A stretch of 35,536 nucleotides of DNA from an uncultured Prevotellaceae bacterium. GTDB taxonomy: Bacteria; Bacteroidota; Bacteroidia; Bacteroidales; Bacteroidaceae. Each line of letters opens with the position of its first letter. The stretch's first letter is position 1. Below, piece after piece: positions 22,657 to 33,041 of the stretch. A program made the translations under genes and the position numbers. The stretch is from contig CACYKA010000025.1 in NCBI GenBank assembly GCA_902774795.1, positions 1 to 35,536 on the forward strand, written 5' to 3'. The notes under the pieces were generated by a model. It was not told where the DNA came from and searched no databases. It worked only from the letters and a program-made list of their open reading frames with translations.

Positions 22657-23757
22657 ATGGATTTATTAGAAAAACTTGACGGCTTGGAAGCCCGCTACGA
22701 AGAGGTTACCACACTGATTACCGACCCCAGTGTGATTGCCGACCAACAGCGTTTTGTAAAACTGACACGTGAATATAAAGACCTCGGCGATATCATGAAC
22801 ATACGCAAGAGGTATATAGCATGCCTGGATGCCATAAAGGAGGCAAAAGATATACTCACCAACGAGAGCGACCCTGAGATGAAGGAAATGGCACGTGAAC
22901 AGCTGAATGAAAACGAGCCTATGCTGCCCTCTCTTGAGGAAGAGATTAAGATTGCCCTGGTACCAAAAGACCCTGAGGATGCCAAGAACATAGAAATGGA
23001 AATAAGGGCAGGAACAGGCGGCGACGAAGCATGTCTGTTTGCTGGAGACCTATTCAGAATGTATAAGGCCTTCTGTGAGTCAAAAGGCTGGAATCTGGCT
23101 GTTACAGACGTTTCGGAAGGTGCTGTAGGCGGCTTTAAGGAGATCGACTTTGCCGTTAGCGGTGAGGGAGTTTATGGTATCATGAAATACGAATCAGGCG
23201 TTCACCGTGTGCAGAGAGTTCCTGTGACGGAGAGCAACGGCAGAATGCAGACATCGGCGGCCACTGTTGCCGTACTGCCAGAGGCTGACCCATTCGAAGT
23301 GAATATAAACGAGGGCGAGATAAAATGGGACACATTCCGCTCAAGTGGTGCTGGAGGCCAGAACGTAAACAAAGTGGAATCAGGTGTACGTGCCCGCTAT
23401 ATGTGGAAAAACCCCAATACTGGCGAAGTTGAGGAAATCCTCATAGAATGTACTGAGACCCGTGATCAGCCAAAGAATAAGGAGCGTGCTCTCGCAAGAC
23501 TGAGAACATACATCTATGACCGTGAGCATCAGAAATATCTTGATGATATCGCATCAAGAAGAAAGACCCTCGTCAGCACTGGCGACCGCTCAGCAAAGAT
23601 ACGCACATACAACTTCCCACAGGGACGTGTGACAGACCACCGTATAGGCTACACCACGCATGACCTACAGGGATTCCTTGGTGGAGACATTCAGGCTATG
23701 ATTGACGCCCTTATCGTAGCAGAGAATGCGGAGAGAATGAAAGAAGCGGAACTATAA
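22657..23757 (+). CDS. prfA: Peptide chain release factor 1
   Basis: 366 residues, normal RF1 length. It recognises UAA and UAG at the ribosome and triggers peptide release. The stop-codon-reading tripeptide Pro-Val-Thr is at residues 189-191 (RVPVTESNGR). The catalytic Gly-Gly-Gln is at 233-235 (SGAGGQNVNK). PVT, not Ser-Pro-Phe, marks it as RF1 and not RF2. Only two bases separate it from the purM stop, so the two are co-transcribed. Confidence 0.97.
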   Translation: MDLLEKLDGLEARYEEVTTLITDPSVIADQQRFVKLTREYKDLGDIMNIRKRYIACLDAIKEAKDILTNESDPEMKEMAREQLNENEPMLPSLEEEIKIALVPKDPEDAKNIEMEIRAGTGGDEACLFAGDLFRMYKAFCESKGWNLAVTDVSEGAVGGFKEIDFAVSGEGVYGIMKYESGVHRVQRVPVTESNGRMQTSAATVAVLPEADPFEVNINEGEIKWDTFRSSGAGGQNVNKVESGVRARYMWKNPNTGEVEEILIECTETRDQPKNKERALARLRTYIYDREHQKYLDDIASRRKTLVSTGDRSAKIRTYNFPQGRVTDHRIGYTTHDLQGFLGGDIQAMIDALIVAENAERMKEAEL

Positions 23758-23773
23758 AAGTATATTTTGCGAT

Positions 23774-23926
23774 ATGGGAGTATTCACCAGTATCAAGAAA
23801 AAAGATGAAAAGGAGGATGAACGCACTATGCCTGCCTCTGAATTCATAGAACGCTTAACCAGAATACAACAAAAGCAAGATCAACACAGGGATATTCCAT
23901 ATACTGAAATGCCAAAAGATAATTAA
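23774..23926 (+). CDS. 50-residue charged protein of unknown function
   Basis: ATG 23774 to TAA 23924-23926 encodes MGVFTSIKKKDEKEDERTMP, then ASEFIERLTRIQQKQDQHRD and IPYTEMPKDN. It is strongly charged, with an amphipathic helix in the middle and no export signal. It sits 16 bases after prfA and 9 bases before the small membrane protein, in the same direction. That regular spacing supports a real gene. I do not recognise it. Confidence 0.6.
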   Translation: MGVFTSIKKKDEKEDERTMPASEFIERLTRIQQKQDQHRDIPYTEMPKDN

Positions 23927-23935
23927 GACAATATT

Positions 23936-24142
23936 ATGAGTAATCAAAAGAAACAGTTTTTCGCACCCTTGAGAGGAAAATACAACAACAAGGTTAACCT
24001 TGTTGTTGCATTGGGTATATTCCCGGCTGTGATGCTTGGCAGAAATTATGGAAGTGTATGGATTACACTTGGAACCATACTATTGTGGTGGTTTATTGTA
24101 GTTCTTTCTTATCTCACATATCATTATCTTAAAAGCAAATAA
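23936..24142 (+). CDS. Small two-helix membrane protein
   Basis: 68 residues. A basic N-terminus (MSNQKKQFFAPLRGKYNNK) is followed by two hydrophobic segments, about 20-37 (VNLVVALGIFPAVMLGR) and 41-62 (VWITLGTILLWWFIVVLSYLTY), and a short basic tail. This predicts an inner-membrane hairpin with both ends in the cytoplasm. Six bases separate it from pyrF. The function is unknown; its fixed position between prfA and pyrF suggests a conserved accessory gene. Confidence 0.7.
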   Translation: MSNQKKQFFAPLRGKYNNKVNLVVALGIFPAVMLGRNYGSVWITLGTILLWWFIVVLSYLTYHYLKSK

Positions 24143-24148
24143 TCATTT

Positions 24149-24979
24149 ATGACAAGACAGCAATTAATAGAACAGATTTTCAAGAAGAAGTCATTCCTGT
24201 GTGTAGGACTTGATGTGGATATGGACAAGATTCCACAATACCTTCTGGAAGATGATGACCCTATCTTCTCGTTCAACAGGAAGATTATCGACTCTACTGC
24301 ACCATACACCGTAGCATACAAGCCGAATCTGGCTTTCTATGAGGCATACGGTCAGAAAGGATATGCGGCTTTTGAAAAGACTGTAATGTACATACAACAG
24401 AGATATCCTGAAATCTTCATTATTGCCGATGCCAAGCGCGGCGATATCGGAAACACCTCGAAGATGTATGCAAAAACATTTTTTGGCAACTATAAGGTTG
24501 ATGCCCTTACAGTAGCACCTTATATGGGAGAAGATTCAGTAACACCATTCCTAAACGGATATGACAACAGTTGGGTGATTCTTCTTGCCCTCACCTCAAA
24601 CAAAGGTTCGTACGACTTCCAGCAGGATGCCGATGCCAATGGCGAGAGACTCTTTGAGAAAGTGATACGCAAGTCACAGGAATGGGGGACACCAGAGAAC
24701 ATGATGTATGTAGTAGGTGCCACAAGAGGCGAGATGTTCAAGGACGTGAGAAAGGTAGCTCCTAAGCATTTCCTGCTTGTGCCAGGCGTTGGTGCACAAG
24801 GCGGTTCTCTGCAGGAGGTTTGTGAATACGGCATGATAGAAGATTGCGGCCTGCTGGTTAACTCATCACGAGGCATAATATATGCAGACAATAGCGAGTT
24901 CTTTGCAGACACAGCAGCTGAGAAAGCAAAGGAACTACAGCAGCAGATGGCAGCAGAACTAGATAAAATTAAGAGATAA
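24149..24979 (+). CDS. pyrF: Orotidine 5'-phosphate decarboxylase
   Basis: 276 residues, the longer type 2 PyrF found in Bacteroidota and actinobacteria. It decarboxylates OMP to UMP, the last step of de novo pyrimidine synthesis. The signature [13 protein letters not shown] carries the active-site Lys96 and its Asp partners. [12 protein letters not shown] and [12 protein letters not shown] form the N-terminal substrate site, and [12 protein letters not shown] plus [11 protein letters not shown] the phosphate site. The 23-base spacer to lpxD contains TTAAGAGTTAAGAGTTAAA repeats. Confidence 0.95.
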   Translation: MTRQQLIEQIFKKKSFLCVGLDVDMDKIPQYLLEDDDPIFSFNRKIIDSTAPYTVAYKPNLAFYEAYGQKGYAAFEKTVMYIQQRYPEIFIIADAKRGDIGNTSKMYAKTFFGNYKVDALTVAPYMGEDSVTPFLNGYDNSWVILLALTSNKGSYDFQQDADANGERLFEKVIRKSQEWGTPENMMYVVGATRGEMFKDVRKVAPKHFLLVPGVGAQGGSLQEVCEYGMIEDCGLLVNSSRGIIYADNSEFFADTAAEKAKELQQQMAAELDKIKR

Positions 24980-25002
24980 TAATTAAGAGTTAAGAGTTAA
25001 AA

Positions 25003-26052
25003 ATGGAATTCAGCGCAAAACAGATAGCGGAACTGATACAGGGACGTGTTGAGGGTAATCCGGATGCCTGTATTACAACGTTTGCAAAAATTGAAGAGGG
25101 AAAGCCGGGAGCAATTTCCTTTCTTTCAAATGCAAAATACATCAATTATATATATGATACAGAATCGAGTGTAGTTCTCGTAGATGAGGCGCTGCAACTG
25201 GATAAACCTGTTAAGGCAACCCTCATCAGGGTAAAAAATGCATATGAGGCTGTTGCAAAACTTTTGCAGATGTATGACTCCATGAAACCGAAGCTGAAAG
25301 GTATAGACAGCCTAGCTTTCATCGACCCTACGGCAAAGATTGGTGAAGACTGCTATATCGGTCCATTCGTAGCCATTGGTCCAAACGTTACTATCGGCAA
25401 CGGATGTGTGCTTCACCCACACGCTACAATAGGCAGAAATGCAAAGATTGGTGACAACACTGAGATTTATTCCAATGCTGTGGTATATCATGACTGCAAG
25501 GTAGGCAACAACTGTATCCTCCATGCTGGATGTGTAGTTGGTGCTGACGGATTCGGCTTCGCACCATCAGCTAACGGATATGACAAAATTCCGCAGATTG
25601 GTATTGTTACCATAGAAGATAATGTTGAGATAGGTGCAAATACATGTATAGATCGCTCCACGATGGGTTCCACATACGTCCGCAAGGGTGTAAAACTCGA
25701 TAATTTGGTACAGATAGCCCATAATACTGACATTGGCGAGAATACTGTAATGTCTTCACAGGTGGGTATTGCAGGCAGTACGAAAGTAGGCAAATGGTGT
25801 ATGTTCGGTGGTCAGGTAGGTATAGCTGGTCATATAACAATTGGCAACAATGTACACCTTGGAGCACAGTCGGGTGTTCCAGGTAACTTGAAAGACGGAG
25901 AAAATCTTATCGGTACCCCTCCGATGCCACTGACAAACTATTTCCGTTCATCGGCAATATTCAAGCGCCTGCCTGACATGTACCGTCAGATGAATGAAAT
26001 GCAAAAGACAATAAATGACCTGCAAACACAACTTGCAGAATTAAAGAAATAA
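25003..26052 (+). CDS. lpxD: UDP-3-O-acylglucosamine N-acyltransferase
   Basis: 349 residues. It adds the N-linked hydroxyacyl chain in lipid A synthesis. An N-terminal uridine-binding domain (about 1-100, with [14 protein letters not shown]) is followed by a left-handed beta helix of hexapeptide repeats ([20 protein letters not shown] and onward to about 300). The catalytic His240 lies in [13 protein letters not shown]. The C-terminal helix ([18 protein letters not shown]) fits the family. It is followed after three bases by lpxC/fabZ. Confidence 0.96.
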   Translation: MEFSAKQIAELIQGRVEGNPDACITTFAKIEEGKPGAISFLSNAKYINYIYDTESSVVLVDEALQLDKPVKATLIRVKNAYEAVAKLLQMYDSMKPKLKGIDSLAFIDPTAKIGEDCYIGPFVAIGPNVTIGNGCVLHPHATIGRNAKIGDNTEIYSNAVVYHDCKVGNNCILHAGCVVGADGFGFAPSANGYDKIPQIGIVTIEDNVEIGANTCIDRSTMGSTYVRKGVKLDNLVQIAHNTDIGENTVMSSQVGIAGSTKVGKWCMFGGQVGIAGHITIGNNVHLGAQSGVPGNLKDGENLIGTPPMPLTNYFRSSAIFKRLPDMYRQMNEMQKTINDLQTQLAELKK

Positions 26053-26055
26053 ATA

Positions 26056-27447
26056 ATGGCAATGAACAAGCAAAACACACTGAAGGGTTCTTTCTCATTA
26101 TGCGGAAAGGGACTTCACACAGGCATCAGTCTAACTGTGACCTTTAATCCGGCACCTGAGAATCACGGTTATAAGATACAACGCATAGACCTTGATGGTA
26201 TGCCCATTATCAATGCTGTAGCTGAGAACGTAACAGATACCCAACGCGGTACTGTAGTGGCTAAAGGTGATGTACGAGTATCAACAATAGAACATGCTAT
26301 GGCTGCTCTCTATGCAATGGGGATAGACAACTGTCTGATACAGGTAAATGGTCCAGAATTCCCTATTCTTGACGGTTCTGCGAAAATGTATGTTGACAAG
26401 ATTAACGAAGTAGGCATACAACAGCAGAATGCCCCTAAGGACTATTACATAATACGAAAGAAGATTGAAGTAAGGGATGAGAATTCTGGCTCGGTAATCA
26501 CCATACTGCCTGACGAGGAATTTTCTATCACGGCGATGTGTTCATACAACTCAAAGTTCATTGACTCACAGTTTGCCACCATTGACGATATGTCACAGTT
26601 CCCCAAAGAGATAGCCTCTGCACGCACTTTTGTCTTTGTAAGAGACATTATGGCTCTTTTGCAGGCAGGTCTCATCAAGGGCGGTGATTTGAACAACGCC
26701 ATCGTAATATATGAGAACGAACAGTCTCAGGAGAATATTGATAACCTGTGTGATAAGCTCGGTTATGAGCGCATGGATGCGACAAAGTTGGGTTACTTGC
26801 AGCACAAGCCGCTGACATGGGAGAATGAGTGTACGCGTCACAAGCTGCTTGACATCATAGGCGATATGGCTTTGATAGGAAAACCTCTGAAAGGAAGAAT
26901 CATTGCCACAAGACCTGGACATACGGTGAACAACAAATTTGCCCGTTTGATGCGTCAGGAAATACACAAACACGAGATTCAGGCTCCTATTTACGACCCT
27001 AACCAGGAACCTGTGCTTGATGTAAACCGCATACGTCAGGTACTGCCTCACCGCTACCCTATGCAGCTTGTTGACAAAATAATAAGCATATCGGGTACTA
27101 CCATTGTAGGTGTGAAGAATGTCACCAGCAATGAGCCTTTCTTCACAGGTCACTTCCCAGAAGAACCTGTAATGCCAGGAGTTCTGATGGTTGAGGCCAT
27201 GAGCCAGTGTGGAGCTATTCTGGTACTTAATACCCTGGAAGACCCTGAGCGCTGGACATCATATTTCCTGAAGATAGACAACGTGAAGTACAGAAAGAAG
27301 GTTGTACCCGGCGATACCCTGATTTTCAAGGTTGAGTTGCTCGGTCCTGTACGTCACGGAATATCATCTATGCAAGGATGGATATTCGTAGGCGACCAAC
27401 TCGTAGCAGAAGCCACGTTCACTGGCCAGATGGTAAAAAACAAGTAA
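26056..27447 (+). CDS. lpxC/fabZ: Bifunctional LpxC deacetylase / FabZ dehydratase
   Basis: 463 residues in two fused enzymes. Residues 1-305 are LpxC, the committed zinc deacetylase of lipid A synthesis. They contain the metal His80 in STIEHAMAAL, LDGSAKMYVDKI, and the second metal site in HKLLDIIGDMALIG. Residues about 318-463 are FabZ, the 3-hydroxyacyl-ACP dehydratase, with LPHRYPMQLVDKI, active-site His366 in FTGHFPEEPVMPG and Glu380 in MVEAMSQCG. This fusion is a standard feature of Bacteroidota and a good lineage marker. It couples hydroxyacyl-ACP use in lipid A with fatty acid elongation. Confidence 0.97.
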   Translation: MAMNKQNTLKGSFSLCGKGLHTGISLTVTFNPAPENHGYKIQRIDLDGMPIINAVAENVTDTQRGTVVAKGDVRVSTIEHAMAALYAMGIDNCLIQVNGPEFPILDGSAKMYVDKINEVGIQQQNAPKDYYIIRKKIEVRDENSGSVITILPDEEFSITAMCSYNSKFIDSQFATIDDMSQFPKEIASARTFVFVRDIMALLQAGLIKGGDLNNAIVIYENEQSQENIDNLCDKLGYERMDATKLGYLQHKPLTWENECTRHKLLDIIGDMALIGKPLKGRIIATRPGHTVNNKFARLMRQEIHKHEIQAPIYDPNQEPVLDVNRIRQVLPHRYPMQLVDKIISISGTTIVGVKNVTSNEPFFTGHFPEEPVMPGVLMVEAMSQCGAILVLNTLEDPERWTSYFLKIDNVKYRKKVVPGDTLIFKVELLGPVRHGISSMQGWIFVGDQLVAEATFTGQMVKNK

Positions 27448-27484
27448 GAAGTAAGAGGTAAGTGAAACTTTAACAAAATAAGAA

Positions 27485-28255
27485 ATGAATACAATCAGTC
27501 CATTAGCATACGTTCATCCTGATGCCAAACTGGGTGACAACAATATTATCGGTCCTTTCTGCTACATCGATGCTGACGTTGTGATTGGCGATAATAACGT
27601 CATGCAGAATAGCGTTACCTTGAATCAGGGTCTGCGCATGGGAAGCGGAAACGAGATAATGCCAGGAGCATCACTCTCTACCAAGCCGCAGGATCTGAAG
27701 TTCAAGGGCGAGATAACAACATGCCAGATAGGTGATAATAATTCAATAAGGGAAAACGTGACCATCTCACGCGGCACATTCTCTAAGGGCACTACTATCG
27801 TAGGCAGCAACAATCTCCTGATGGAGAATATGCACATTGCACATGACTGCGTGATTGGCAACGGATGCATAATTGGTAATTCCACAAAATTTGCTGGAGA
27901 GGTGATTATTGATGACAATGCAATAATCTCTGCAGAAGTATTGGTTCACCAGTTCGTCCACATTGGAGGCTATGTAATGGTGCAGGGCGGATGCAGAACC
28001 TCACAGGACATACCTCCATACGTTATTGCAGGCAAGGAGCCTATCCGTTTTGCAGGATTGAACCTCATTGGTCTTCGCAGACGCGGATTCGACAATGATA
28101 CCATACTGAAGATTCGCGAGGCATACAATACCATCTATTCCAAGGGTATAATAAAGGAAGGCCTTGAAGAGGTAAGGAATACTATGGAAATAATCCCTGA
28201 GATACAGTATGTCCTAGAGTTTATCGAGAAAGCTGAAAGAGGAATAATAAGGTGA
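27485..28255 (+). CDS. lpxA: UDP-N-acetylglucosamine acyltransferase
   Basis: 256 residues, the usual length. It performs the first acyl transfer of lipid A synthesis. Hexapeptide repeats run from residue 8 (VHPDAKLGDNNIIGPFCYI) to about 185. The catalytic His120 is in MHIAHDCVIGN, followed by VLVHQFVHIGGYVMVQGG. The helical C-terminal part (GLNLIGLRRRGFDNDTI) is typical. Its stop overlaps the miaA start. Confidence 0.96.
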   Translation: MNTISPLAYVHPDAKLGDNNIIGPFCYIDADVVIGDNNVMQNSVTLNQGLRMGSGNEIMPGASLSTKPQDLKFKGEITTCQIGDNNSIRENVTISRGTFSKGTTIVGSNNLLMENMHIAHDCVIGNGCIIGNSTKFAGEVIIDDNAIISAEVLVHQFVHIGGYVMVQGGCRTSQDIPPYVIAGKEPIRFAGLNLIGLRRRGFDNDTILKIREAYNTIYSKGIIKEGLEEVRNTMEIIPEIQYVLEFIEKAERGIIR

Positions 28256-29202
28256 ATCTGATAGTAATCACTGGTCCTACAGGAGTCGGAAAGACAGACC
28301 TATCTCTTGACATAGCAGAACAGACAGGGCTAGACATCATTAATGCCGATTCGCGACAGATATATGCAGAAATTCCTATAGGAACAGCTGCTCCGACATC
28401 CGAACAGCTGTCGAGGGTAAAGCATCATTTCGTAGGAACAAGACATATTGACGACTACTATTCAGCATCGCTGTATGAGCAGGAAGTGATGAACTTGCTG
28501 ATTACAGAAGGAGGAAAGACAAGAATTATGAGCGGAGGCTCGATGATGTATATTGATGCCGTATGCAATGGCATAGACGATATTCCAACCATTCGTGAGG
28601 ATGTGAGGATACTTATGAAGAAACGTCTTGCAGAAGAAGGTCTCGAATCACTTGTGGCAGAACTGAAGCACCTTGACCCTGAATATTGGGAAACAGTAGA
28701 TAAGAATAATCCAAGGAGAGTTATTCACGCGCTAGAGATATGCCACCAGTCAGGAAAGACATACACCTCGTTCAGAAAAGCCTCACAGACCACAGCAAAA
28801 GATGACAGGCTGTTACCAAACGGAGAAAGGCTTAATATAATAAAAATAGGTATCACGCGAGACAGAGAAGAATTGTATGAGCGCATAAATGACCGAGTAT
28901 TGAAGATGGTGGATAACGGGCTCATCGAAGAAGCACGGAGAATGTTGCCATTCAGACATGAGAATGCATTGAACACCGTAGGATATAAAGAAATGTTTAA
29001 GTACTTTGACGGAGAGATATCTTTGGAAGAGGCGATACGTCAGATACAGAGTCATACGCGCGAATATGCCCGCAAACAGTTGACATGGTATAAGAAGGAT
29101 GAGAAGATGAAATGGTTCAATCTTTCGGATGAAAAAGTGACAACAGATAATATAAAAAAAGAATTAATTTCCATAATACGCTTGCATGAGCAGGAATGCT
29201 AA
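28252..29202 (+). CDS. miaA: tRNA dimethylallyltransferase
   Basis: 316 residues. It transfers a dimethylallyl group to A37 of tRNAs that read UNN codons. The start is GTG at 28252, inside GTGA overlapping the lpxA stop, which suggests coupled translation. The P-loop GPTGVGKT is at residues 8-15, and NADSRQIYAEIPIGTAAP is the DSxQ-type substrate motif. The C-terminal part holds GYKEMFKYFDG and REYARKQLTWYKKDEKMKWF. The first codons of the PBP1a gene overlap its end by 17 bases. Confidence 0.95.
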   Translation: MNLIVITGPTGVGKTDLSLDIAEQTGLDIINADSRQIYAEIPIGTAAPTSEQLSRVKHHFVGTRHIDDYYSASLYEQEVMNLLITEGGKTRIMSGGSMMYIDAVCNGIDDIPTIREDVRILMKKRLAEEGLESLVAELKHLDPEYWETVDKNNPRRVIHALEICHQSGKTYTSFRKASQTTAKDDRLLPNGERLNIIKIGITRDREELYERINDRVLKMVDNGLIEEARRMLPFRHENALNTVGYKEMFKYFDGEISLEEAIRQIQSHTREYARKQLTWYKKDEKMKWFNLSDEKVTTDNIKKELISIIRLHEQEC

Positions 29203-31555
29203 AAAAACAACAAAGAGCCTATGGAACTTTCTAAAGAAAGTTTGGCACGGCACGGTAAATTTCTGTAAGTGGTATATTACATACTACAAGGGCCACAACA
29301 GATATGTCAAGGGGGTAATGCTGTTATGTACCCTCATAGTTGCCTTTTTCCTATACCTCGGAGCAGTTGACATGAATCTCTTCTGGCTTTTCGGGAAATC
29401 GCCCGGCTGGATAGAAATCAGTCAGCACAAGACGTCCGAAGCATCTGAGATATATTCGGCTGACAGTGTGCTGATAGGAAAATTCTATAATGAAAATCGT
29501 ACACCAGTAGAATATGATGACGTTAACCCTACTTTCTGGGAGGCTCTGATAGATACGGAGGATGAACGCTACTATAAGCATTGGGGCATAGATCCGTTGG
29601 GATTAGTGGGAGCAGCAAAAGATGCCATCACAGGAAGAGGCGGACGTGGTGCTTCAACCATTACACAACAACTTGCCAAGAATATGTTCAGAGTACGTAC
29701 ACAGTATAGTACTGGTATTATGGGAAAGATACCTGGTCTTGCTATACTCATTATGAAAACCAAAGAATGGATTACGGCAACTAAACTGGAGATATACTTT
29801 TCTGTAACGATGGGCAGAGAAGCTGGTAAGAAAGAGATACTGAGACAATATGCCAACACTGTAGATTTCGGACATAATGCCTATGGTATTAAGACTGCCG
29901 CCAAAACATATTTTGACTGTACGCCCAAGGAACTTTCCGTTGAAAAAGCAGCAGTATTGGTAGGCACCCTGAAAGGTACTACAATATTTAACCCGATATC
30001 CCATCCTGAAAATTCTTTGCAGAGAAGGAATGTCGTAATGAACAATATGCTGGAACACGGACATCTGACGCAGACAGAATTTGACAAACTTAAGAAGTTG
30101 CCTTTGGGACTTAAATTTGTGCAACTCGAAAGTGAAAAAAGTGGTATAGCACCATATTTCCGTGATGCCATAGCAAAATATATTAAGAGTCTGAGTGAGG
30201 AGATAGATGATCTGTCGGACTTGGACCTTTATAATGATGGTCTTAAGATATACACGACACTTGACACCCGCATGCAAAAATATGCAGAAGAGGCTGCAGC
30301 AAAGCAGATGGAGGTCGTGCAGAAGAATTTCGATTCCCATTGGAAAAATATGGAACCTTGGCGCGACGAACACGGACAGGTTATACCAAACTTCATAGAA
30401 GACATTGCAAAGAGGTTGTATGAGAAAAATCCGAAAGTTTTGGAAGATTCTGCATTCTATGCACACACCCTCGATTCCATAAGACACATGGTAAGCTATA
30501 TGCATTGTGCTTTCGTCGCAATGGAGCCACAGACAGGATATGTAAAAGCTTGGGTAGGTGACATTGATTATGACAGATGGAAATATGACAAGGTGACTGC
30601 AATGCGTCAGCCGGGTTCTACATTCAAGCTTTTTGTCTATACAGAAGCAATGGAACAGGGCCTGACGCCATGTGACAAACGACGTGACGAATTTTTCTCA
30701 ATGGAGGTATGGGATAAAGACCAAAAGAAAAATGTGATATGGAGTCCGACGAATGCCAATGGTACATTCTCAAATGACTCATTGCCATTGAAGACAGCTT
30801 TTGCTCAGAGTATCAATTCCGTAGCAGTAAGACTAGGCCAAGAGATAGGCATCAATCACATAGCAGAAACAGCCCATAATATGGGTATTATCAGTCCTCT
30901 TAACGAGACACCCTCATTAGCTCTTGGCTCAAGTGATGTCAATCTTTTAGAACTGACAAATGCTTATTGCACTATTGCCGACAACGGCAAGACACATCCC
31001 GATGCAATACTTATTACACGCATTGAAGATAGAAAAGGAAATGTGATATATACTGCCCCTACAGAGAAAAGCCAGAGCATATCAGAGAGGGCTGCTATGC
31101 TGATGCAGACAATGTTGATGGCTGGATTGACAGAGAGAAATGGCACATCGGCAGCACTGAACAGGTATGTAAGTGGTTTTCAGGATACCGATTTCGGTGG
31201 TAAGACCGGTACATCCAACAATCATTCGGATGCATGGTTTATGGGGGTTACGCCAAATCTCGTTGTTGGTGCATGGGTAGGCGGCGAATATCGCTGCATT
31301 CACTTCCGAACTGGTGCCTTAGGACAGGGTTCTAGAACAGCACTCCCGATATGCGGAATATTCCTGCAGAACGTGATGAGTGATCCGAAGTTCAAGAAAT
31401 ACAGGGGACACTTTATGAGAGATCCGATGGTTATTGAACAATACATGTATGATTGCACATACAAGAGTTCTGCTTATGCAGACACATTGGAGGTTGACAC
31501 CATTGAAAATGAAATTATGCTTAATGAAGAAGAAGTGACATTTGAAAATATATGA
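29186..31555 (+). CDS. Bifunctional class A penicillin-binding protein (PBP1a-like)
   Basis: 789 residues. It polymerises and cross-links peptidoglycan. A basic cytoplasmic tail leads to one membrane helix (about 42-62). The GT51 glycosyltransferase domain has Glu125 in DTEDERYYKHWG, then GGRGASTITQQLAKN and KKEILRQYANTVDFG. The transpeptidase domain has all three motifs: Ser478-Thr-Phe-Lys481 (QPGSTFKLF), Ser542-Ile-Asn544 and Lys673-Thr-Gly675 (GGKTGTSNN). The start ATG lies inside miaA (17-base overlap), and the stop overlaps the GHL10 start by four bases. It is a full-length class A enzyme; the choice between PBP1a and PBP1b naming is uncertain. Confidence 0.94.
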   Translation: MSRNAKKTTKSLWNFLKKVWHGTVNFCKWYITYYKGHNRYVKGVMLLCTLIVAFFLYLGAVDMNLFWLFGKSPGWIEISQHKTSEASEIYSADSVLIGKFYNENRTPVEYDDVNPTFWEALIDTEDERYYKHWGIDPLGLVGAAKDAITGRGGRGASTITQQLAKNMFRVRTQYSTGIMGKIPGLAILIMKTKEWITATKLEIYFSVTMGREAGKKEILRQYANTVDFGHNAYGIKTAAKTYFDCTPKELSVEKAAVLVGTLKGTTIFNPISHPENSLQRRNVVMNNMLEHGHLTQTEFDKLKKLPLGLKFVQLESEKSGIAPYFRDAIAKYIKSLSEEIDDLSDLDLYNDGLKIYTTLDTRMQKYAEEAAAKQMEVVQKNFDSHWKNMEPWRDEHGQVIPNFIEDIAKRLYEKNPKVLEDSAFYAHTLDSIRHMVSYMHCAFVAMEPQTGYVKAWVGDIDYDRWKYDKVTAMRQPGSTFKLFVYTEAMEQGLTPCDKRRDEFFSMEVWDKDQKKNVIWSPTNANGTFSNDSLPLKTAFAQSINSVAVRLGQEIGINHIAETAHNMGIISPLNETPSLALGSSDVNLLELTNAYCTIADNGKTHPDAILITRIEDRKGNVIYTAPTEKSQSISERAAMLMQTMLMAGLTERNGTSAALNRYVSGFQDTDFGGKTGTSNNHSDAWFMGVTPNLVVGAWVGGEYRCIHFRTGALGQGSRTALPICGIFLQNVMSDPKFKKYRGHFMRDPMVIEQYMYDCTYKSSAYADTLEVDTIENEIMLNEEEVTFENI

Positions 31556-33027
31556 GAAAAACATTATTATATTTACTGCTTGCTCTAGCAAGTATTACCA
31601 CAAGTGCTCAGAATAAACGTGAATTCCGTGGAGCATGGATACAAAGTGTCAACGGCCAGTTCATGGGTATGGGAACTGAAAAGATGCAACGCACACTGAG
31701 TTATCAACTGGATGAATTACAAAAGGATGGTGTAAATGCCATCATATTCCAAGTTCGCCCTGAGTGTGATGCACTTTATGCCTCCTCCTACGAACCATGG
31801 AGCCGTTTTTTGACAGGCAGACAGGGTGTGGCACCATCACCTTATTGGGACCCTCTCTATTGGATGATTAACGAATGTCACAGAAGAGGTATGGAACTGC
31901 ATGCATGGATTAATCCGTTTAGAGCAAAGACAAAAAATACCACAGAACTAGCAAGCAACCACATAGCCAGACAGAGACCGGAACTTGTCTTTCCGTATGA
32001 CGGATTATACATACTTAATCCTGCATATCAGGAAAATCGCACATACATCTGTAAGGTGGTAGCCGACATTCTGAAACGCTACGATGTTGATGGATTGCAT
32101 ATTGACGACTATTTCTATCCTTATCCGGTACAGGGATGTGTGATACCCGATAACTTTGAATATAGTTCCAACAACTATGGTTTCGGAAATATCAACGACT
32201 GGCGCAGAAATAACGTCAACATGTTCATAAAGGAGCTCCATGACACGATAGAAGCTGTTAAACCCTGGGTGAAGTTCGGAGTGTCGCCTTTCGGAATATA
32301 TCGTAACAAGAAGAACGACCCAGCCAGAGGTTCTATGACTAATGGCCTGCAAAACTATGACGATCTATATGCAGACATTCTTCTTTGGGTGGAGAAAGGC
32401 TGGATAGACTACTGCGTACCTCAAATTTATTGGGAGATAGGTAATAAGGCGGCAGACTACAAAACACTTATAAACTGGTGGACAGCAAACTGCACCAACA
32501 GACCTCTGTTCATTGGTGAGGACATTGAGAGAACTGTAAAATTCAATCAACAGGAAATAAAACACCAGTTGCATACTTCACTATTGGGACACAAATCACC
32601 ATTGCAAGGAACGGTACTATGGTATGCAAAGGCTGCTGTTGACAATATCGGCGGATATGGAACAAATCTTAGGAACATCTATTGGCGCTATCCAGCCCTA
32701 CAACCTTTGATGCCGTTTAAATATGGTGACAAGCCGGGCAAGGTAAGAAAGGTGAAGCCAATATGGACCAGCGATGGATATGTCCTGTTCTGGGAAGCGC
32801 CAAAGAGCCGCAATTATAAGAATATTGCCAACAAGTATGTAGTATATTGCTTCAAAAAGGGTGAATCTATAAATATCGAAGACCCGTCACACATCGTGGC
32901 AATAACCCCAAACACGTGGTATAATCTGCCATACGTTAATGGCAAGGAAAAATTCGTATATGTTGTTACGGCACTTGATAGAATGAGTAACGAGAGTGCA
33001 CATGTAAAGAAGAATGTAAAACTATAA
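31552..33027 (+). CDS. Exported GHL10/DUF187-type glycosidase
   Basis: 491 residues with a signal peptide ([20 protein letters not shown]). The catalytic barrel runs from about 22 to 340. It has [69 protein letters not shown] and [14 protein letters not shown], the features of the YngK/GHL10 family. About 100 C-terminal residues form a fibronectin-like module ([20 protein letters not shown]). Family members are thought to act on peptidoglycan or related glycans. Translational coupling to PBP1a (ATGA overlap) supports a role in cell-wall turnover here. Confidence 0.9.
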   Translation: MRKTLLYLLLALASITTSAQNKREFRGAWIQSVNGQFMGMGTEKMQRTLSYQLDELQKDGVNAIIFQVRPECDALYASSYEPWSRFLTGRQGVAPSPYWDPLYWMINECHRRGMELHAWINPFRAKTKNTTELASNHIARQRPELVFPYDGLYILNPAYQENRTYICKVVADILKRYDVDGLHIDDYFYPYPVQGCVIPDNFEYSSNNYGFGNINDWRRNNVNMFIKELHDTIEAVKPWVKFGVSPFGIYRNKKNDPARGSMTNGLQNYDDLYADILLWVEKGWIDYCVPQIYWEIGNKAADYKTLINWWTANCTNRPLFIGEDIERTVKFNQQEIKHQLHTSLLGHKSPLQGTVLWYAKAAVDNIGGYGTNLRNIYWRYPALQPLMPFKYGDKPGKVRKVKPIWTSDGYVLFWEAPKSRNYKNIANKYVVYCFKKGESINIEDPSHIVAITPNTWYNLPYVNGKEKFVYVVTALDRMSNESAHVKKNVKL

Positions 33028-33041
33028 ATATATTTTATAAT

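Noticed and set aside
29654-30505. 283-codon minus-strand ORF inside the PBP1a gene
   Set aside because: It is entirely antisense to the GT51 and transpeptidase domains, with Cys- and Tyr-rich composition typical of a shadow frame.
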